Origin: Lachnospiraceae bacterium
GTDB taxonomy: Bacteria > Bacillota > Clostridia > Lachnospirales > Lachnospiraceae
Direction of reading: 5' to 3'
DNA: 47,684 nucleotides
Assembly (NCBI GenBank): GCA_910575255.1
Contig: CAJTEM010000036.1
Coordinates: 1-47,684 of the forward strand
In this document: positions 31,932 through 40,001 of the stretch, piece after piece
How the letters are laid out: every line of letters begins with the position of its first letter
Position numbering within the stretch: the stretch's first letter is position 1
Made by a program: the position numbers and the translations under genes
Notes under the pieces: model-generated
The model's input: the letters and a program-made list of their open reading frames with translations, nothing else
Told to the model about the DNA's origin: nothing
Database searches by the model: none

Positions 31932-32993
31932 TCACTCTTTCTCTAACTCCTGCAGCACCGATAAAATCCGGGTATAGCGCTCAGGGATATCGTTCAGGGA
32001 AATCCTCGTTTTATATCCCCTGGGTTCATAAACTGATTGGTAATCCTCCCTGTAAGAGCGCAATATCTCCCGGATTGTTTCTGACTGCAGCCGGTTCACC
32101 ACATCCAGCATGGCGCTTGTTGTTATTTCATACATAACCATGACAGGTTCGGTCATCCAGGGGCTTTCCTGGTCATATACATCCAGCATTACCCCCCGAA
32201 AAAGCGTATTCCCATCGGGAAACAGAAGGAAGTATAGCTTAGCGGCCATTTCTTCTGCCGCCTCATATTGCTCAAAGCCATCGTCTGAGGAACCCAAAGG
32301 ATACATCTGGCTCAGGGACGTACAGACGATAAAGTTCACACGCCGGATATTCGTAAACTCATTATCCGAAGAATACCGGGACAGAACCATATAGCTTGCC
32401 AGTTTTTCATCCATACACAGCACTAGCAGAACCAAAAAACCTTCTAAGTTTACAAACCGGCACAGCTTATCAAGCAGGGAACCTGTCTCCCCATCCGGCT
32501 GCCCCGTCTGTCCGGTAAGGTAGCCATACGCCAGTTTATTGATCAAAGTCCTGGTTTTCTCCGGAAGTTTCTGTCCTGCCACCACCTGTATGAGGCCGTC
32601 TAAGAACCGGGGAGAATAGACCATCCCCAAATATTCCGGGTCGGTACTTTTGGAAGCCCCCTCTAAAATATCCCCGTAAGAGGTTTTCAAAAACTCCTTC
32701 CATTCTTCATCCGTACAGGGCTTTAGCCTGTATTTCTCAAACAAGTCAGCCCCGGCATCCTCCGCTGCTAAAATACCGCACAGCTTTTTCATTGCCCCTT
32801 CTTTTTGTGGGTCTAACTCCCGTATCTGTTTTGCTTCCTCCTCATAGTACCGGTTTTCCAGCCATTCGGTAAGCTTTCCGTTACAAAAATATTCATATAT
32901 CTTTTCCAAATGGAAATATTCCCGGAGTTCCTCCATCGTATATACCCGCTGGCCGTTTCTCAGCACCAGCGGGAACTTAATCTTTTTTGCCAT
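31932..32993 (-). CDS. Unknown protein with N-terminal KFPL/YYEEEA module
   Basis: A 353-residue soluble protein. Residues 1-75 form a module shared with the next gene (KIKFPLVLRNGQRVYTMEEL, REYFHLEKIYEYFCNGKL, TEWLENRYYEEEAKQ, then KKLCGILA). I have the impression that such a module fronts varied C-termini in Lachnospiraceae proteins, but cannot name it. The rest is helical, with YSPRFLDGLIQVVAGQKLPE and VVNRLQSETIREILRSYRED, and matches nothing I know. The ATG follows AGGAGGTAAGT. It lies downstream of the WYL-AAA-nuclease operon on the same strand. Confidence 0.65.
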   Translation of the reverse strand: MAKKIKFPLVLRNGQRVYTMEELREYFHLEKIYEYFCNGKLTEWLENRYYEEEAKQIRELDPQKEGAMKKLCGILAAEDAGADLFEKYRLKPCTDEEWKEFLKTSYGDILEGASKSTDPEYLGMVYSPRFLDGLIQVVAGQKLPEKTRTLINKLAYGYLTGQTGQPDGETGSLLDKLCRFVNLEGFLVLLVLCMDEKLASYMVLSRYSSDNEFTNIRRVNFIVCTSLSQMYPLGSSDDGFEQYEAAEEMAAKLYFLLFPDGNTLFRGVMLDVYDQESPWMTEPVMVMYEITTSAMLDVVNRLQSETIREILRSYREDYQSVYEPRGYKTRISLNDIPERYTRILSVLQELEKE

Positions 32994-33084
32994 ACTTACC
33001 TCCTGTCAATGGCTCATTCCTTTGGTTCCCCATTCGCTTAATGATTCCTGGCATCTATAGCCTTTATCCATCCTGTAACCACAT

Positions 33085-33747
33085 TTATCTTTTTTCATGA
33101 ATCGCTGTTTCACAATTGCCCTCTTCGATTTTTATGGTAATCCCGTCCCCGGACACTTCCTTCGACCGGCCTGCCTGAATACGGATATCATGCAGGCAGG
33201 AAAAATCCACATTTTCAAATACAATCCCTAAATCATCAAAGGAGACATCCTCCTTACTCCTGACCTCAATCACAGCCCCGCATACCCCTATGTATTTACA
33301 GTCCCTCACTTTTACCGGGACAGTAAAACGGTTATCACACAGATATATCTCCCTCACGCCCTCATCCAGCAAATCAGATAATTCTTCCTGGTTAAAGGCA
33401 GACTGGCCGGCCTTTTTAAGCACTTCCTCATCATCCGTATATTGTTTTAAAAGTTCCCGCTTCCTGCGCCTTTCCTTCACATCCTCTAAATGAGGGGCTT
33501 CCTCCTGTGGGCATTCCACAGCAAAAATCTGGCATAGCTTCCTTTTCAGTTCCTGTACCTGTAGGTTTAATTCCTGTACCTGTTTTGCTTCCTCCTCATA
33601 ATACCGGTCCTCCAGCCATTCTGCCAGTCTGCCGCTGATAAAATTCCCATATATTTTTTCCAGGTCAAAATACTCCCGGAGTTCCTCCATTGTCCGCGCC
33701 TGCTGTCCATCTTTTAAAATCAAAGGAAACTTCATCTTTTTTGCCAT
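33085..33747 (-). CDS. Unknown protein with KFPL/YYEEEA module and beta-strand domain
   Basis: A 220-residue protein. Its N-terminal ~75 residues closely match those of the gene at 31932 (MKFPLILKDGQQARTMEELR, then EWLEDRYYEEEAKQV and RKLCQIFAVE). The C-terminal part (VREIYLCDNRFTVPVKVRDC, then KYIGVCGAVIEVRSKEDVSF) has the look of a parallel beta-helix or repeated beta-strand unit. I chose the ATG at 33747, with GGAGG at eight bases and alignment to the paralogue start; an upstream in-frame ATG at 33819 lacks homology. Confidence 0.65.
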   Translation of the reverse strand: MAKKMKFPLILKDGQQARTMEELREYFDLEKIYGNFISGRLAEWLEDRYYEEEAKQVQELNLQVQELKRKLCQIFAVECPQEEAPHLEDVKERRRKRELLKQYTDDEEVLKKAGQSAFNQEELSDLLDEGVREIYLCDNRFTVPVKVRDCKYIGVCGAVIEVRSKEDVSFDDLGIVFENVDFSCLHDIRIQAGRSKEVSGDGITIKIEEGNCETAIHEKR

Positions 33748-33831
33748 CTGTATTTCCTCCAAACTGCATTTCCATTCTGTCCGGGCAACATCTATCCTTA
33801 TAAGTTCCGGAATATTCATGCTTTCTTTCTT

Positions 33832-35400
33832 TTACCATCCAAAAAAACTGGCCACACCACCAGCAAAACTGCGTATTCCGTTTCCCACCGCGCTTCCCAC
33901 AGACTTCGCCGCTTCCCAGCCTCTTTTTGCGGCACTTACCACCACACTCCCAACCGTTTTCACCCCTTCATACACGGCTTCCCCAATGGACGAACCCGCC
34001 ATATAGCCAGCCAGGCCACCAACCACACCGCCCAGAACCGGCCCGGCAATAGGAACCCAGGAAAGGGCAGCGGCTCCCACCGCCATCCCGGCTCCGCCCC
34101 ATCCCAGGCCGCAGACCAGGGAGGTACTTGTCCGCCCCATCTGGTCCAGCCCTTCGGCTATGGTCAGTTCCCCGGCTGCCACTTTGGCCAGGATTTTGGC
34201 ATCCTCAATCCCCACACAGGCAATATTGGCAATCCAATGGACGGGGGTTCCCGGAGGGATTATGGCGATCATTCCCTTTTCCGTGCAGACCTTCAAGGCC
34301 CCGGTAGCCGCTGCTTTAACTCCGGCATCCGCCCCAGTGGTAAAGGCGGTCTCCACCAGTGCATCCGGGTCAATATCCTCCCCGTTTAATGCATTGGCAG
34401 CCAGCACAAAGCCGGTGCTGATTACTGCTGACTGGACGCCCATCTGAACCGCGTTTTTCCCGATATGCATCACCAAATCCCTGGTCTCAAACTCATGATA
34501 CCCCAGGCGTTCCACAATCCCCGCATCCTGGGCTTTTACCTGCAGGCCTTTCGCCTGCTCCTTGGTCAGGTGGCTGGAAAATACTCCCAGCTCCTCACTC
34601 CCCATTGTGGCGGTCACGGTCTTATTGGGAAACGCCGCCTGCACCTTGGCCACCTGGTCTGGCGGCACCAGAATCCTCTGGTTATGGTAATCGCCGCCTT
34701 TTAACAGCTTAATCGTCTCCTGGGCAGTTGCCCCATACTTAACCTGGTACTGCTGGACTATCTTCCCGGTCGCCTTATCCACGATTACCGTGTCAAAGGA
34801 ATTGCGCCCGTAGGCCTGCCCCGGCTCCGGCACCTGCACCCGTGCCTCATACTTAGAGCCTTTCAGGGCGGCATTGGCATTGAAGGTATTGACATGGTGC
34901 TGTTCCGCAATAAACCCGTCTAAGTTCATGCACTGGCTGACCTCCCCGGACTGAGTGGTCACCGCCCGCATCATCTGGGTATTCCCCATTTCCAGGGCGG
35001 CATCCACCCGGCTTAAGTAATTCCCCATCTCATTGACAGACAGGCCTATGGAAGCCTCCTTTACCTGCCTTTCCAGCCATTTCTCCGAGGATATCCCCTT
35101 CTTGGCCGCCTCCCTGGCCGAGTTTAGGTTCCGGTCATATTCCTCAATGCCGAATAAGGTCTCCTCTGCCAGCTTCTTAATCTTTTCTTCCTCCCATTCC
35201 GGCAGCTCCCTCCGATAGCAGCCTTCCAGCCATTCCTTCCCGCTGCTTTCCGGGTCCTTTTCCCGGTATGCCTCCAGGAACCGTTTCAGGACGGCATACA
35301 GTTCCTTTACCTCTTTTTCCGTCAGCCCTTCCAGCTGCGGCTCCCGGTTAAAAGAAACATCACCGGCCATCCCCCTGTTTCCTCCTGCTGTCTCCATCAT
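33832..35400 (-). CDS. Nuclease-like domain fused to a glycine-rich, membrane-like C-terminus
   Basis: A 522-residue protein, function unknown. Residues 25-150 are helical. Residues 160-255 resemble a PD-(D/E)XK-type nuclease (LDGFIAEQHHVNTFNANAAL, then NSFDTVIVDKATGKIVQQYQ and VKYG), with Glu 166, Asp 203 and Gln-Val-Lys 219-221 as possible site residues. Residues 430-522 are rich in Gly and Ala (AGPVLGGVVGGLAGYMAGSS), a glycine-zipper pattern seen in membrane-active proteins and toxins. No signal peptide. GGAGGGA precedes tandem ATGs. It starts six bases behind the AAA+ gene, so the two are probably partners. Confidence 0.65.
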   Translation of the reverse strand: MMETAGGNRGMAGDVSFNREPQLEGLTEKEVKELYAVLKRFLEAYREKDPESSGKEWLEGCYRRELPEWEEEKIKKLAEETLFGIEEYDRNLNSAREAAKKGISSEKWLERQVKEASIGLSVNEMGNYLSRVDAALEMGNTQMMRAVTTQSGEVSQCMNLDGFIAEQHHVNTFNANAALKGSKYEARVQVPEPGQAYGRNSFDTVIVDKATGKIVQQYQVKYGATAQETIKLLKGGDYHNQRILVPPDQVAKVQAAFPNKTVTATMGSEELGVFSSHLTKEQAKGLQVKAQDAGIVERLGYHEFETRDLVMHIGKNAVQMGVQSAVISTGFVLAANALNGEDIDPDALVETAFTTGADAGVKAAATGALKVCTEKGMIAIIPPGTPVHWIANIACVGIEDAKILAKVAAGELTIAEGLDQMGRTSTSLVCGLGWGGAGMAVGAAALSWVPIAGPVLGGVVGGLAGYMAGSSIGEAVYEGVKTVGSVVVSAAKRGWEAAKSVGSAVGNGIRSFAGGVASFFGW

Positions 35401-35406
35401 TCCCTC

Positions 35407-36918
35407 CTATCTGGACGCGTTTTTGAATTTATTTTGCTCGTATATCCGTTCCATCTGTTCAATAGGCTCCTTCATAATCTCCGACAGGGAATGGGTCTGC
35501 CGGATGGAGGCAAGGATGTCCTCCGTGGACACCGTTTCCTTCCCGGCAACAAAGGCCGATTCAATGCTGTCTTTGACTACGCTCTCAATATCCGCGCCGC
35601 TGTAGCCCTCCGTCCCCTCCACCAGGCGGCCGATATCCATCCCGGCAAGGTCTAAGGGGCGGCGCTTTTGGATGTGGATTTCAAAGATATTCCTCCGTTC
35701 CTCCTCCTTAGGAAGCCCCACATAATAAATCTCATCAAAACGCCCTTTCCGCAAAAGTTCTGCCGGAAGTCTCGTAATGTCATTGGCAGTGGCCACCACA
35801 AACACCGGCGCCTTCTTCTCCTGCATCCAGGTCAGAAAATTGCCGAACAGCCGGGTAGTCACCTCCGAGCCGCCGCTGTTCCCGTTGATTCCCGCAAAGG
35901 CCTTTTCCATCTCATCCACCCATAAGACACAAGGGGAGACCGCCTCGGCCAGGGACAATGCCCTCCGCAGGTTTTCCTCGCTTTCCCCCACATATTTCCC
36001 TAAGAGCCGTCCCATGTCCATCCGCAAAAGAGGCACCTGGAACAAATCCGCCGCTGCCTTTGCGCTTAAGGATTTCCCGCAGCCCGGGACACCGGCAATT
36101 AAAACCCCCTTGGGGGCATCCACCCCGTACCGCCCTGCCCGGTTTAAATCCTTCATCACCACGGCCTTCCGTTTCAGCCAGCCCTTTAAGACCTCCAGGC
36201 CACCGATGTCCTCCATTTTCTCCTTTAAGGGAATCATCTCCAGTATCCCGGATTTGCGTACCTTCTGCTGCTTCTGTTCAAAGATCAGCGCCAGGTCTTT
36301 CCTTGTCAGCTCACCGTCCTCACTTAAGGCAAGGCTCAAAATGCTGATGACCTCGGATTCCGTCAGCCCCCGGAAGCTGACTGCCATCTCGTCAAGCAGG
36401 CTTTGGGGGATGGAGGTTTTCTGCCCCTGGCAGAAGGCCTGGATTTCCTCCCGGATTTCCCCTTCTGTCAGGTAATCCATCTCCAGGATGGTGACCAGGT
36501 TCTCTAACTCCCTGGGGATTTTTAAGACAGGGGAAAGGAGCACAATATTGCATTCAATATCCATGCTGATGCGGATTGCCAGCTCCTTTACATAGGCTGC
36601 CACCGCAGCATCCTCTAACAGGGCGGGGACATCCCGGATGATAAGCAGCGACCGGTCGTAATCTTCAAAGGATATGATGTCTGCCACCTTCATAAACCCG
36701 CACCTGTTCGGCGGGACTTCATACTCCCCTTTTTGCAGCGAATACCGGGAATACCCCTGGGTCAGGCTCCACTCCATCAGGGTCTGACGGCCGGCGTTTT
36801 TTGCCGCTTTTTTTAACACGTCAAGCGCCTGCTTTTCCTCAAAAGTATTCAGGTACAGGATGGGGAACCCCGCATCCATATATTGTGTCAGCTTTTCTGT
36901 CAGCTTCTCATGCTTCAT
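35407..36918 (-). CDS. AAA+ ATPase, Ycf46-like
   Basis: A 503-residue ATPase. Residues 1-225 form a degenerate AAA-like half without a Walker A motif (MDAGFPILYLNTFEEKQALD, then FEDYDRSLLIIRDVPALLED). Residues 235-450 are an active-looking AAA module: Walker A GVPGCGKS (276-283), Walker B VLWVDEMEKA (331-340), sensor Asn in VATAND (376-380) and Arg finger region LLRKGRFDE. This two-half plan is that of Ycf46 of cyanobacteria and its bacterial relatives; no protease domain follows. The ATG overlaps the WYL gene by 11 bases. It probably remodels or delivers the product of the next gene, by inference. Confidence 0.85.
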   Translation of the reverse strand: MKHEKLTEKLTQYMDAGFPILYLNTFEEKQALDVLKKAAKNAGRQTLMEWSLTQGYSRYSLQKGEYEVPPNRCGFMKVADIISFEDYDRSLLIIRDVPALLEDAAVAAYVKELAIRISMDIECNIVLLSPVLKIPRELENLVTILEMDYLTEGEIREEIQAFCQGQKTSIPQSLLDEMAVSFRGLTESEVISILSLALSEDGELTRKDLALIFEQKQQKVRKSGILEMIPLKEKMEDIGGLEVLKGWLKRKAVVMKDLNRAGRYGVDAPKGVLIAGVPGCGKSLSAKAAADLFQVPLLRMDMGRLLGKYVGESEENLRRALSLAEAVSPCVLWVDEMEKAFAGINGNSGGSEVTTRLFGNFLTWMQEKKAPVFVVATANDITRLPAELLRKGRFDEIYYVGLPKEEERRNIFEIHIQKRRPLDLAGMDIGRLVEGTEGYSGADIESVVKDSIESAFVAGKETVSTEDILASIRQTHSLSEIMKEPIEQMERIYEQNKFKNASR

Positions 36919-37915
36919 GCCCTTTTCCTCCTTCTTCCGTATCTCTCCCGGCCGTCATCCGCCCCAGCTCCCGGCGGCTGATCACCCGTACCTTATCCCC
37001 CTGGCTGCGCAGCCACATGTCTATCCCATCCCCGAACACCTCCGCACGGATGGTATAACAGTCCCCCTCCCGCTTTAGCACCACGGCCGTGGGGAGCCTG
37101 TCTAATGCCGCCTCCGGGGAATGCCCGGTATACTCAAACACAATCCGCTGCAGCTTCCCCCCGTACATGAACTGCACCCGCTTCCGGAACTCCCCCTCCT
37201 CAAACCGGTTCCGGTAGGGCACCGCGAAATGGCTTTCCCGTACCTGGTAGGAGCGGATGCGGTCTATCCGGTAGACCGCAGGGTAAGGGTACTCCCGCCC
37301 TTCCCCCACCTCCTTCTCAATGTAGGCAATCAGGTAAAAGTAATACTCAGAAAACATAATCCCCACCGGCCTTACCACCCTCATGACCGGCTCTGCGGCT
37401 CCCGGCTTTTCATATTCCATCTCCATATGCCTCCGGCTTTTCACCGCCTTCCCGATCTCCCATAGCTTTGGGACAATCTCCTTATGGTGGTGGGGTTCCC
37501 TGTAATGGTACTGCTCATTGCCGATCAGCTCCGCCACCTGCTTCCTGTCCGAAGGGGGCATGCAGTTATCCAGCAGCTTCCCGATCATAGGCTCCAGCTC
37601 CTTTTTGGTGAGGGCACGGCTCTCTAAGAGGATTTTGCATACTGCCAACATCTCCCCTCCGGACATCTTCCGGCTCCCGCAGTCTAAGACGTACCCCTTC
37701 CTTTTCCGGTCATACACGATAGCCGGGCTTATCCCGGTTCCCGATGGCTGGTTTGCAAAATACGCCCGCAAATCATCGATATCCCTCTGTACGGAACGGG
37801 CATTGACCTCAAACAGGGCGGCGATCTCCTGCTTCTTCACCAGCTCCCCGTCATGCAGGCGCTGGTAGAGGGTGAGCATCCGCTCCGTTTTGCTCTCTGT
37901 GAAATGTGCTGCCAT
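36908..37915 (-). CDS. WYL-domain transcriptional regulator
   Basis: A 335-residue regulator. The N-terminal HTH (VKKQEIAALFEVNARSVQRD, then IDDLRAYF) is of the DeoR/HTH_11 type; the central WYL domain is seen in MRVVRPVGIMFSEYYFYLIA followed by YPAVYRIDRIRSYQV; and a WCX-like C-terminus follows (RIVFEYTGHSPEAALDRLPT). WYL regulators are frequent in defence islands and sense nucleic-acid ligands in some cases. I chose the ATG at 37915, with AGGAGGGGAGCTGCC before it. It opens the operon with the AAA+ and nuclease-like genes and probably controls it through the palindrome at 37977. Confidence 0.88.
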   Translation of the reverse strand: MAAHFTESKTERMLTLYQRLHDGELVKKQEIAALFEVNARSVQRDIDDLRAYFANQPSGTGISPAIVYDRKRKGYVLDCGSRKMSGGEMLAVCKILLESRALTKKELEPMIGKLLDNCMPPSDRKQVAELIGNEQYHYREPHHHKEIVPKLWEIGKAVKSRRHMEMEYEKPGAAEPVMRVVRPVGIMFSEYYFYLIAYIEKEVGEGREYPYPAVYRIDRIRSYQVRESHFAVPYRNRFEEGEFRKRVQFMYGGKLQRIVFEYTGHSPEAALDRLPTAVVLKREGDCYTIRAEVFGDGIDMWLRSQGDKVRVISRRELGRMTAGRDTEEGGKGHEA

Positions 37916-37970
37916 GGCAGCTCCCCTCCTTTCTCTCCCAATGCCTTTAGTATACCTCACGCCTATAGAC

Positions 37971-37989
37971 AAGTCCTGTCACTGTGACA
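37971..37989. promoter_or_regulatory. Palindromic operator before the WYL operon
   Basis: TGTCACTGTGACA (37977-37989) is a perfect 13-base palindrome. A further GACA-like half site overlaps to the left (GACAAGTCCTGTC, 37968-37980), so half sites are stacked. On the minus strand TTGTCA, a 17-base spacer and TATAGG could be the promoter, placing the palindrome over the -35. A WYL-regulator site is inferred. Confidence 0.5.
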
Positions 37990-38114
37990 AAAAAATTACT
38001 TTCTTCCAAAATTTTACAATAGATGTTGATAGCAGTCAATAACTAGCAAAACAGACATTATAAGCATGCACTTTTCCTCTGCTTTATCCTATGATTATAG
38101 CCAGAGGTGAATAT

Positions 38115-38423
38115 ATGGATACAACATTTATCAGGGAACGCATAACGGAACTGCGGCTGAAAAAAGGGGTCTCCGAACACCGCATGAGCATGGATTTGGG
38201 GCATACCCGCAGCTATGTCCATGGCATCGTGTCCGGAAGGTCTCTCCCCTCCATGGGAGAGTTCCTGGCCATATGCGACTATCTTGAGGTCGCTCCGGAA
38301 CATTTCTTCCAGGAGGAGGTTCCTGATGGCGCCCTCCTTACCAGGCTCGCCAAATATGCCCGGATGCTGTCGGATAAAGACCTGGCCTACGTGGCAGACT
38401 TAGCAGAACGCCTGTCCCAATAA
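38115..38423 (+). CDS. XRE-type helix-turn-helix regulator
   Basis: A 102-residue DNA-binding protein diverging from the WYL operon. The HTH covers residues 5-60 (IRERITELRLKKGVSEHRMS, then DLGHTRSYVHGIVSGRSLPS and FLAICDYLEV). The C-terminal helix reads MLSDKDLAYVADLAERLSQ. AGAGGTG lies five bases before the ATG at 38115. It may repress the divergent WYL promoter region or its own gene; no shared operator with the two XRE copies further right was seen. Confidence 0.85.
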   Translation: MDTTFIRERITELRLKKGVSEHRMSMDLGHTRSYVHGIVSGRSLPSMGEFLAICDYLEVAPEHFFQEEVPDGALLTRLAKYARMLSDKDLAYVADLAERLSQ

Positions 38424-38486
38424 AAAATAACAGCCGGTTGGGATGGCAAAGTATGGGGGAGTGCCCCGGCGGCCTCTCCCTTCCCT

Positions 38487-38590
38487 GGCCAGCCACCAGC
38501 AGACAATCCTACAGCTTAGGCAGCTATCCCGGGAACAGGTACAGGCAGTTCTGGCCTTCATCAAATATTTAGGGGAAGCAAAGACAAAGG
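38487..38590 (+). pseudogene. Relic of an XRE regulator C-terminal tail
   Basis: The sequence encodes ILQLRQLSREQVQAVLAFIK, then YLGEA, matching the tails of the XRE proteins at 40002 and 41709 (ILQIERLAPEQIRAVLAFIK). The HTH part is missing. A longer open frame from 38443 to 38811 runs across it but has no ribosome site and overlaps the SH3 gene. Confidence 0.55.
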
Positions 38591-38591
38591 A

Positions 38592-38614
38592 GGCGGGGGC
38601 AAAAAGCCCCCGCC
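38592..38614. terminator. GC-rich hairpin, possible terminator
   Basis: GGCGGGGGC/AAAAA/GCCCCCGCC is a perfect 9-base stem. The T run after it is poor. Similar GGCGGGGG hairpins follow the XRE gene at 41709 and lie at 43639. Confidence 0.55.
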
Positions 38615-38689
38615 AAACCTGTCGTCCTTCCTTACAATCTGTATCCTCTCTACAATACCGTTTAATCTTTCGTAATATAAACATTCCTA

Positions 38690-39628
38690 TCATTGAAATG
38701 CCAAATAGTCCGCTTTTGCATATCCCATTATGCCATTATAATTTATTAAGTAAAAACCGTTTATTGACGAATCAATATAATCCACGGTTGTCCCTAATGG
38801 AATCTGGGTAATTTCCTTAGCATTTGCAAAAGCGCTTGTCCGCAGGGTAATGCTTTCCCTGCAATTAACCACCGTGCATTTCATCCCCGTGTACACCTGG
38901 GGCTCATAGGCATCCAAATAAGCGGAAAGCACATAGCCCGTTTGGCCGTTATAGGTTACCTGGCTGAACCCGTTTTCTGTGGAATTAATAAAATTGACCG
39001 ATGCACAAACCGGTATCTGCGTAATTTCAGCCGCTGTTGTAGAAGGGGCCGTCCTGAGGGTGACACTGATATCACAGCCCACAACATAGAGGAGGGTTCC
39101 GTTATATGCTTCGCCGGAAGCAGGGGAACTGTTATCCTTTTCAAAATAGCAGGCATCACCAGAGTGCTCTTTATCATCCACCCAGTATAAGTATCCGTTG
39201 GAAATATAAAATCTTCCTGTCCCATCTGTATAAACTACCTGGTCCTGCCTTGCCCCTATGTCATTATACTCATAGATTACCTCCCTGCCATCCTGGTAAT
39301 TTAAAAATCCGGTAGCGTTGTCATACCAGGCTGTCATAGTCCACTCCGTACCCGAATAGCCGCCGCTTCCCCACTGGATATTAACACGGAATTGATTGTC
39401 CCCCATTGCGGTGATATCCAGGGAGCACCGCTGGCTATACAAATCCCACCAGGTTCCCAGATACATTCCGGAAAAAGATGCTTCGGGAGCCGATTGTACA
39501 ATTCCCTTTGGAGAAACCATATAATCAATAAAAACATCCTCCCTTCTCCAAGCGCCATAAGCATTAAAATATGTGGCCATAACCACTGCACCCATAACTG
39601 CTGCTATTACTGATTTTCTTTTTTTCAT
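38690..39628 (-). CDS. Secreted protein with two SH3-like domains
   Basis: Exported protein, 312 residues. A signal peptide (KKRKSVIAAVMGAVVMATYF, cut near AYGA) is followed by an unknown beta-rich region (residues 35-175, with WWDLYSQRCSLDITAMGDNQ) and two bacterial SH3 domains (CDISVTLRTAPSTTAAEITQ, then IPVCASVNFI; and CRESITLRTSAFANAKEITQ, then IPLGTTVDYI). SH3b domains usually bind peptidoglycan peptides. No enzyme motif is seen. It is an unusual passenger among regulators, perhaps element cargo that acts at the cell surface. Confidence 0.8.
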   Translation of the reverse strand: MKKRKSVIAAVMGAVVMATYFNAYGAWRREDVFIDYMVSPKGIVQSAPEASFSGMYLGTWWDLYSQRCSLDITAMGDNQFRVNIQWGSGGYSGTEWTMTAWYDNATGFLNYQDGREVIYEYNDIGARQDQVVYTDGTGRFYISNGYLYWVDDKEHSGDACYFEKDNSSPASGEAYNGTLLYVVGCDISVTLRTAPSTTAAEITQIPVCASVNFINSTENGFSQVTYNGQTGYVLSAYLDAYEPQVYTGMKCTVVNCRESITLRTSAFANAKEITQIPLGTTVDYIDSSINGFYLINYNGIMGYAKADYLAFQ

Positions 39629-39703
39629 TTTTCTTTTACCCCTTTCTTTTTATTTCCGGAATATTCCGGTAGAATCTTTTTACTTTCTTAATCAGAGTGT
39701 ATC

Positions 39704-39871
39704 TTATTCTTCTGACGGAATCTGTCTATTTTGTATCCCGATATCATCTAAATTCCCTATTTGGGTTCTCCCAGCTTCCAACCCAGCAATAAAAATCAAC
39801 ACCTTCTCTACCTGTTTTTCTGGCATCTCCATAACCTTTTCGATTACAATATCCTTCTCTGTAGGTTCCAT
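39704..39871 (-). CDS. Small protein divergent from the first XRE copy
   Basis: A 55-residue protein, MEPTEKDIVIEKVMEMPEKQ followed by VEKVLIFIAGLEAG. A close paralogue (51 residues) lies at 41422-41577 in the same arrangement. The segment PEKQVEKVLIFIAGLE resembles the C-terminal helix of the XRE proteins (PEQIRAVLAFIKYLE), which hints at a shared dimerisation helix. AAGGAGAAGAT precedes the ATG. The promoter on the minus strand reads TTGACA-17-TAAACT and its -10 overlaps the operator at 39898. Function unknown; an antirepressor or antitoxin role is inference. Confidence 0.65.
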   Translation of the reverse strand: MEPTEKDIVIEKVMEMPEKQVEKVLIFIAGLEAGRTQIGNLDDIGIQNRQIPSEE

Positions 39872-39897
39872 ATCTTCTCCTTCTTAATCAAGATATC

Positions 39898-39978
39898 CTA
39901 AATTAAATTTAGTTTATCATGATTGTATTAAGATGTCAATACGCTATTCTTGACTGAATTTATTTGCTATGATATGAT
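39898..39978. promoter_or_regulatory. Divergent promoters and operator, copy 1
   Basis: CTAAATTAAATTTAG (39898-39912) is a perfect palindrome about a central A. To the right the plus strand carries TTGACT-17-TATGAT (39950-39978) for the XRE gene; the minus strand carries TTGACA-17-TAAACT for the small gene. The same layout recurs at 41605-41685. Confidence 0.75.
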
Positions 39979-40001
39979 TCTATATAAAGGTGGTGACAAA
40001 T

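Noticed and set aside
38443-38811. A 122-codon plus-strand gene after the XRE gene at 38115
   Set aside because: Only the short stretch at 38487-38590 has homology (an XRE tail); the rest crosses a hairpin and overlaps the SH3 gene, and there is no ribosome site.
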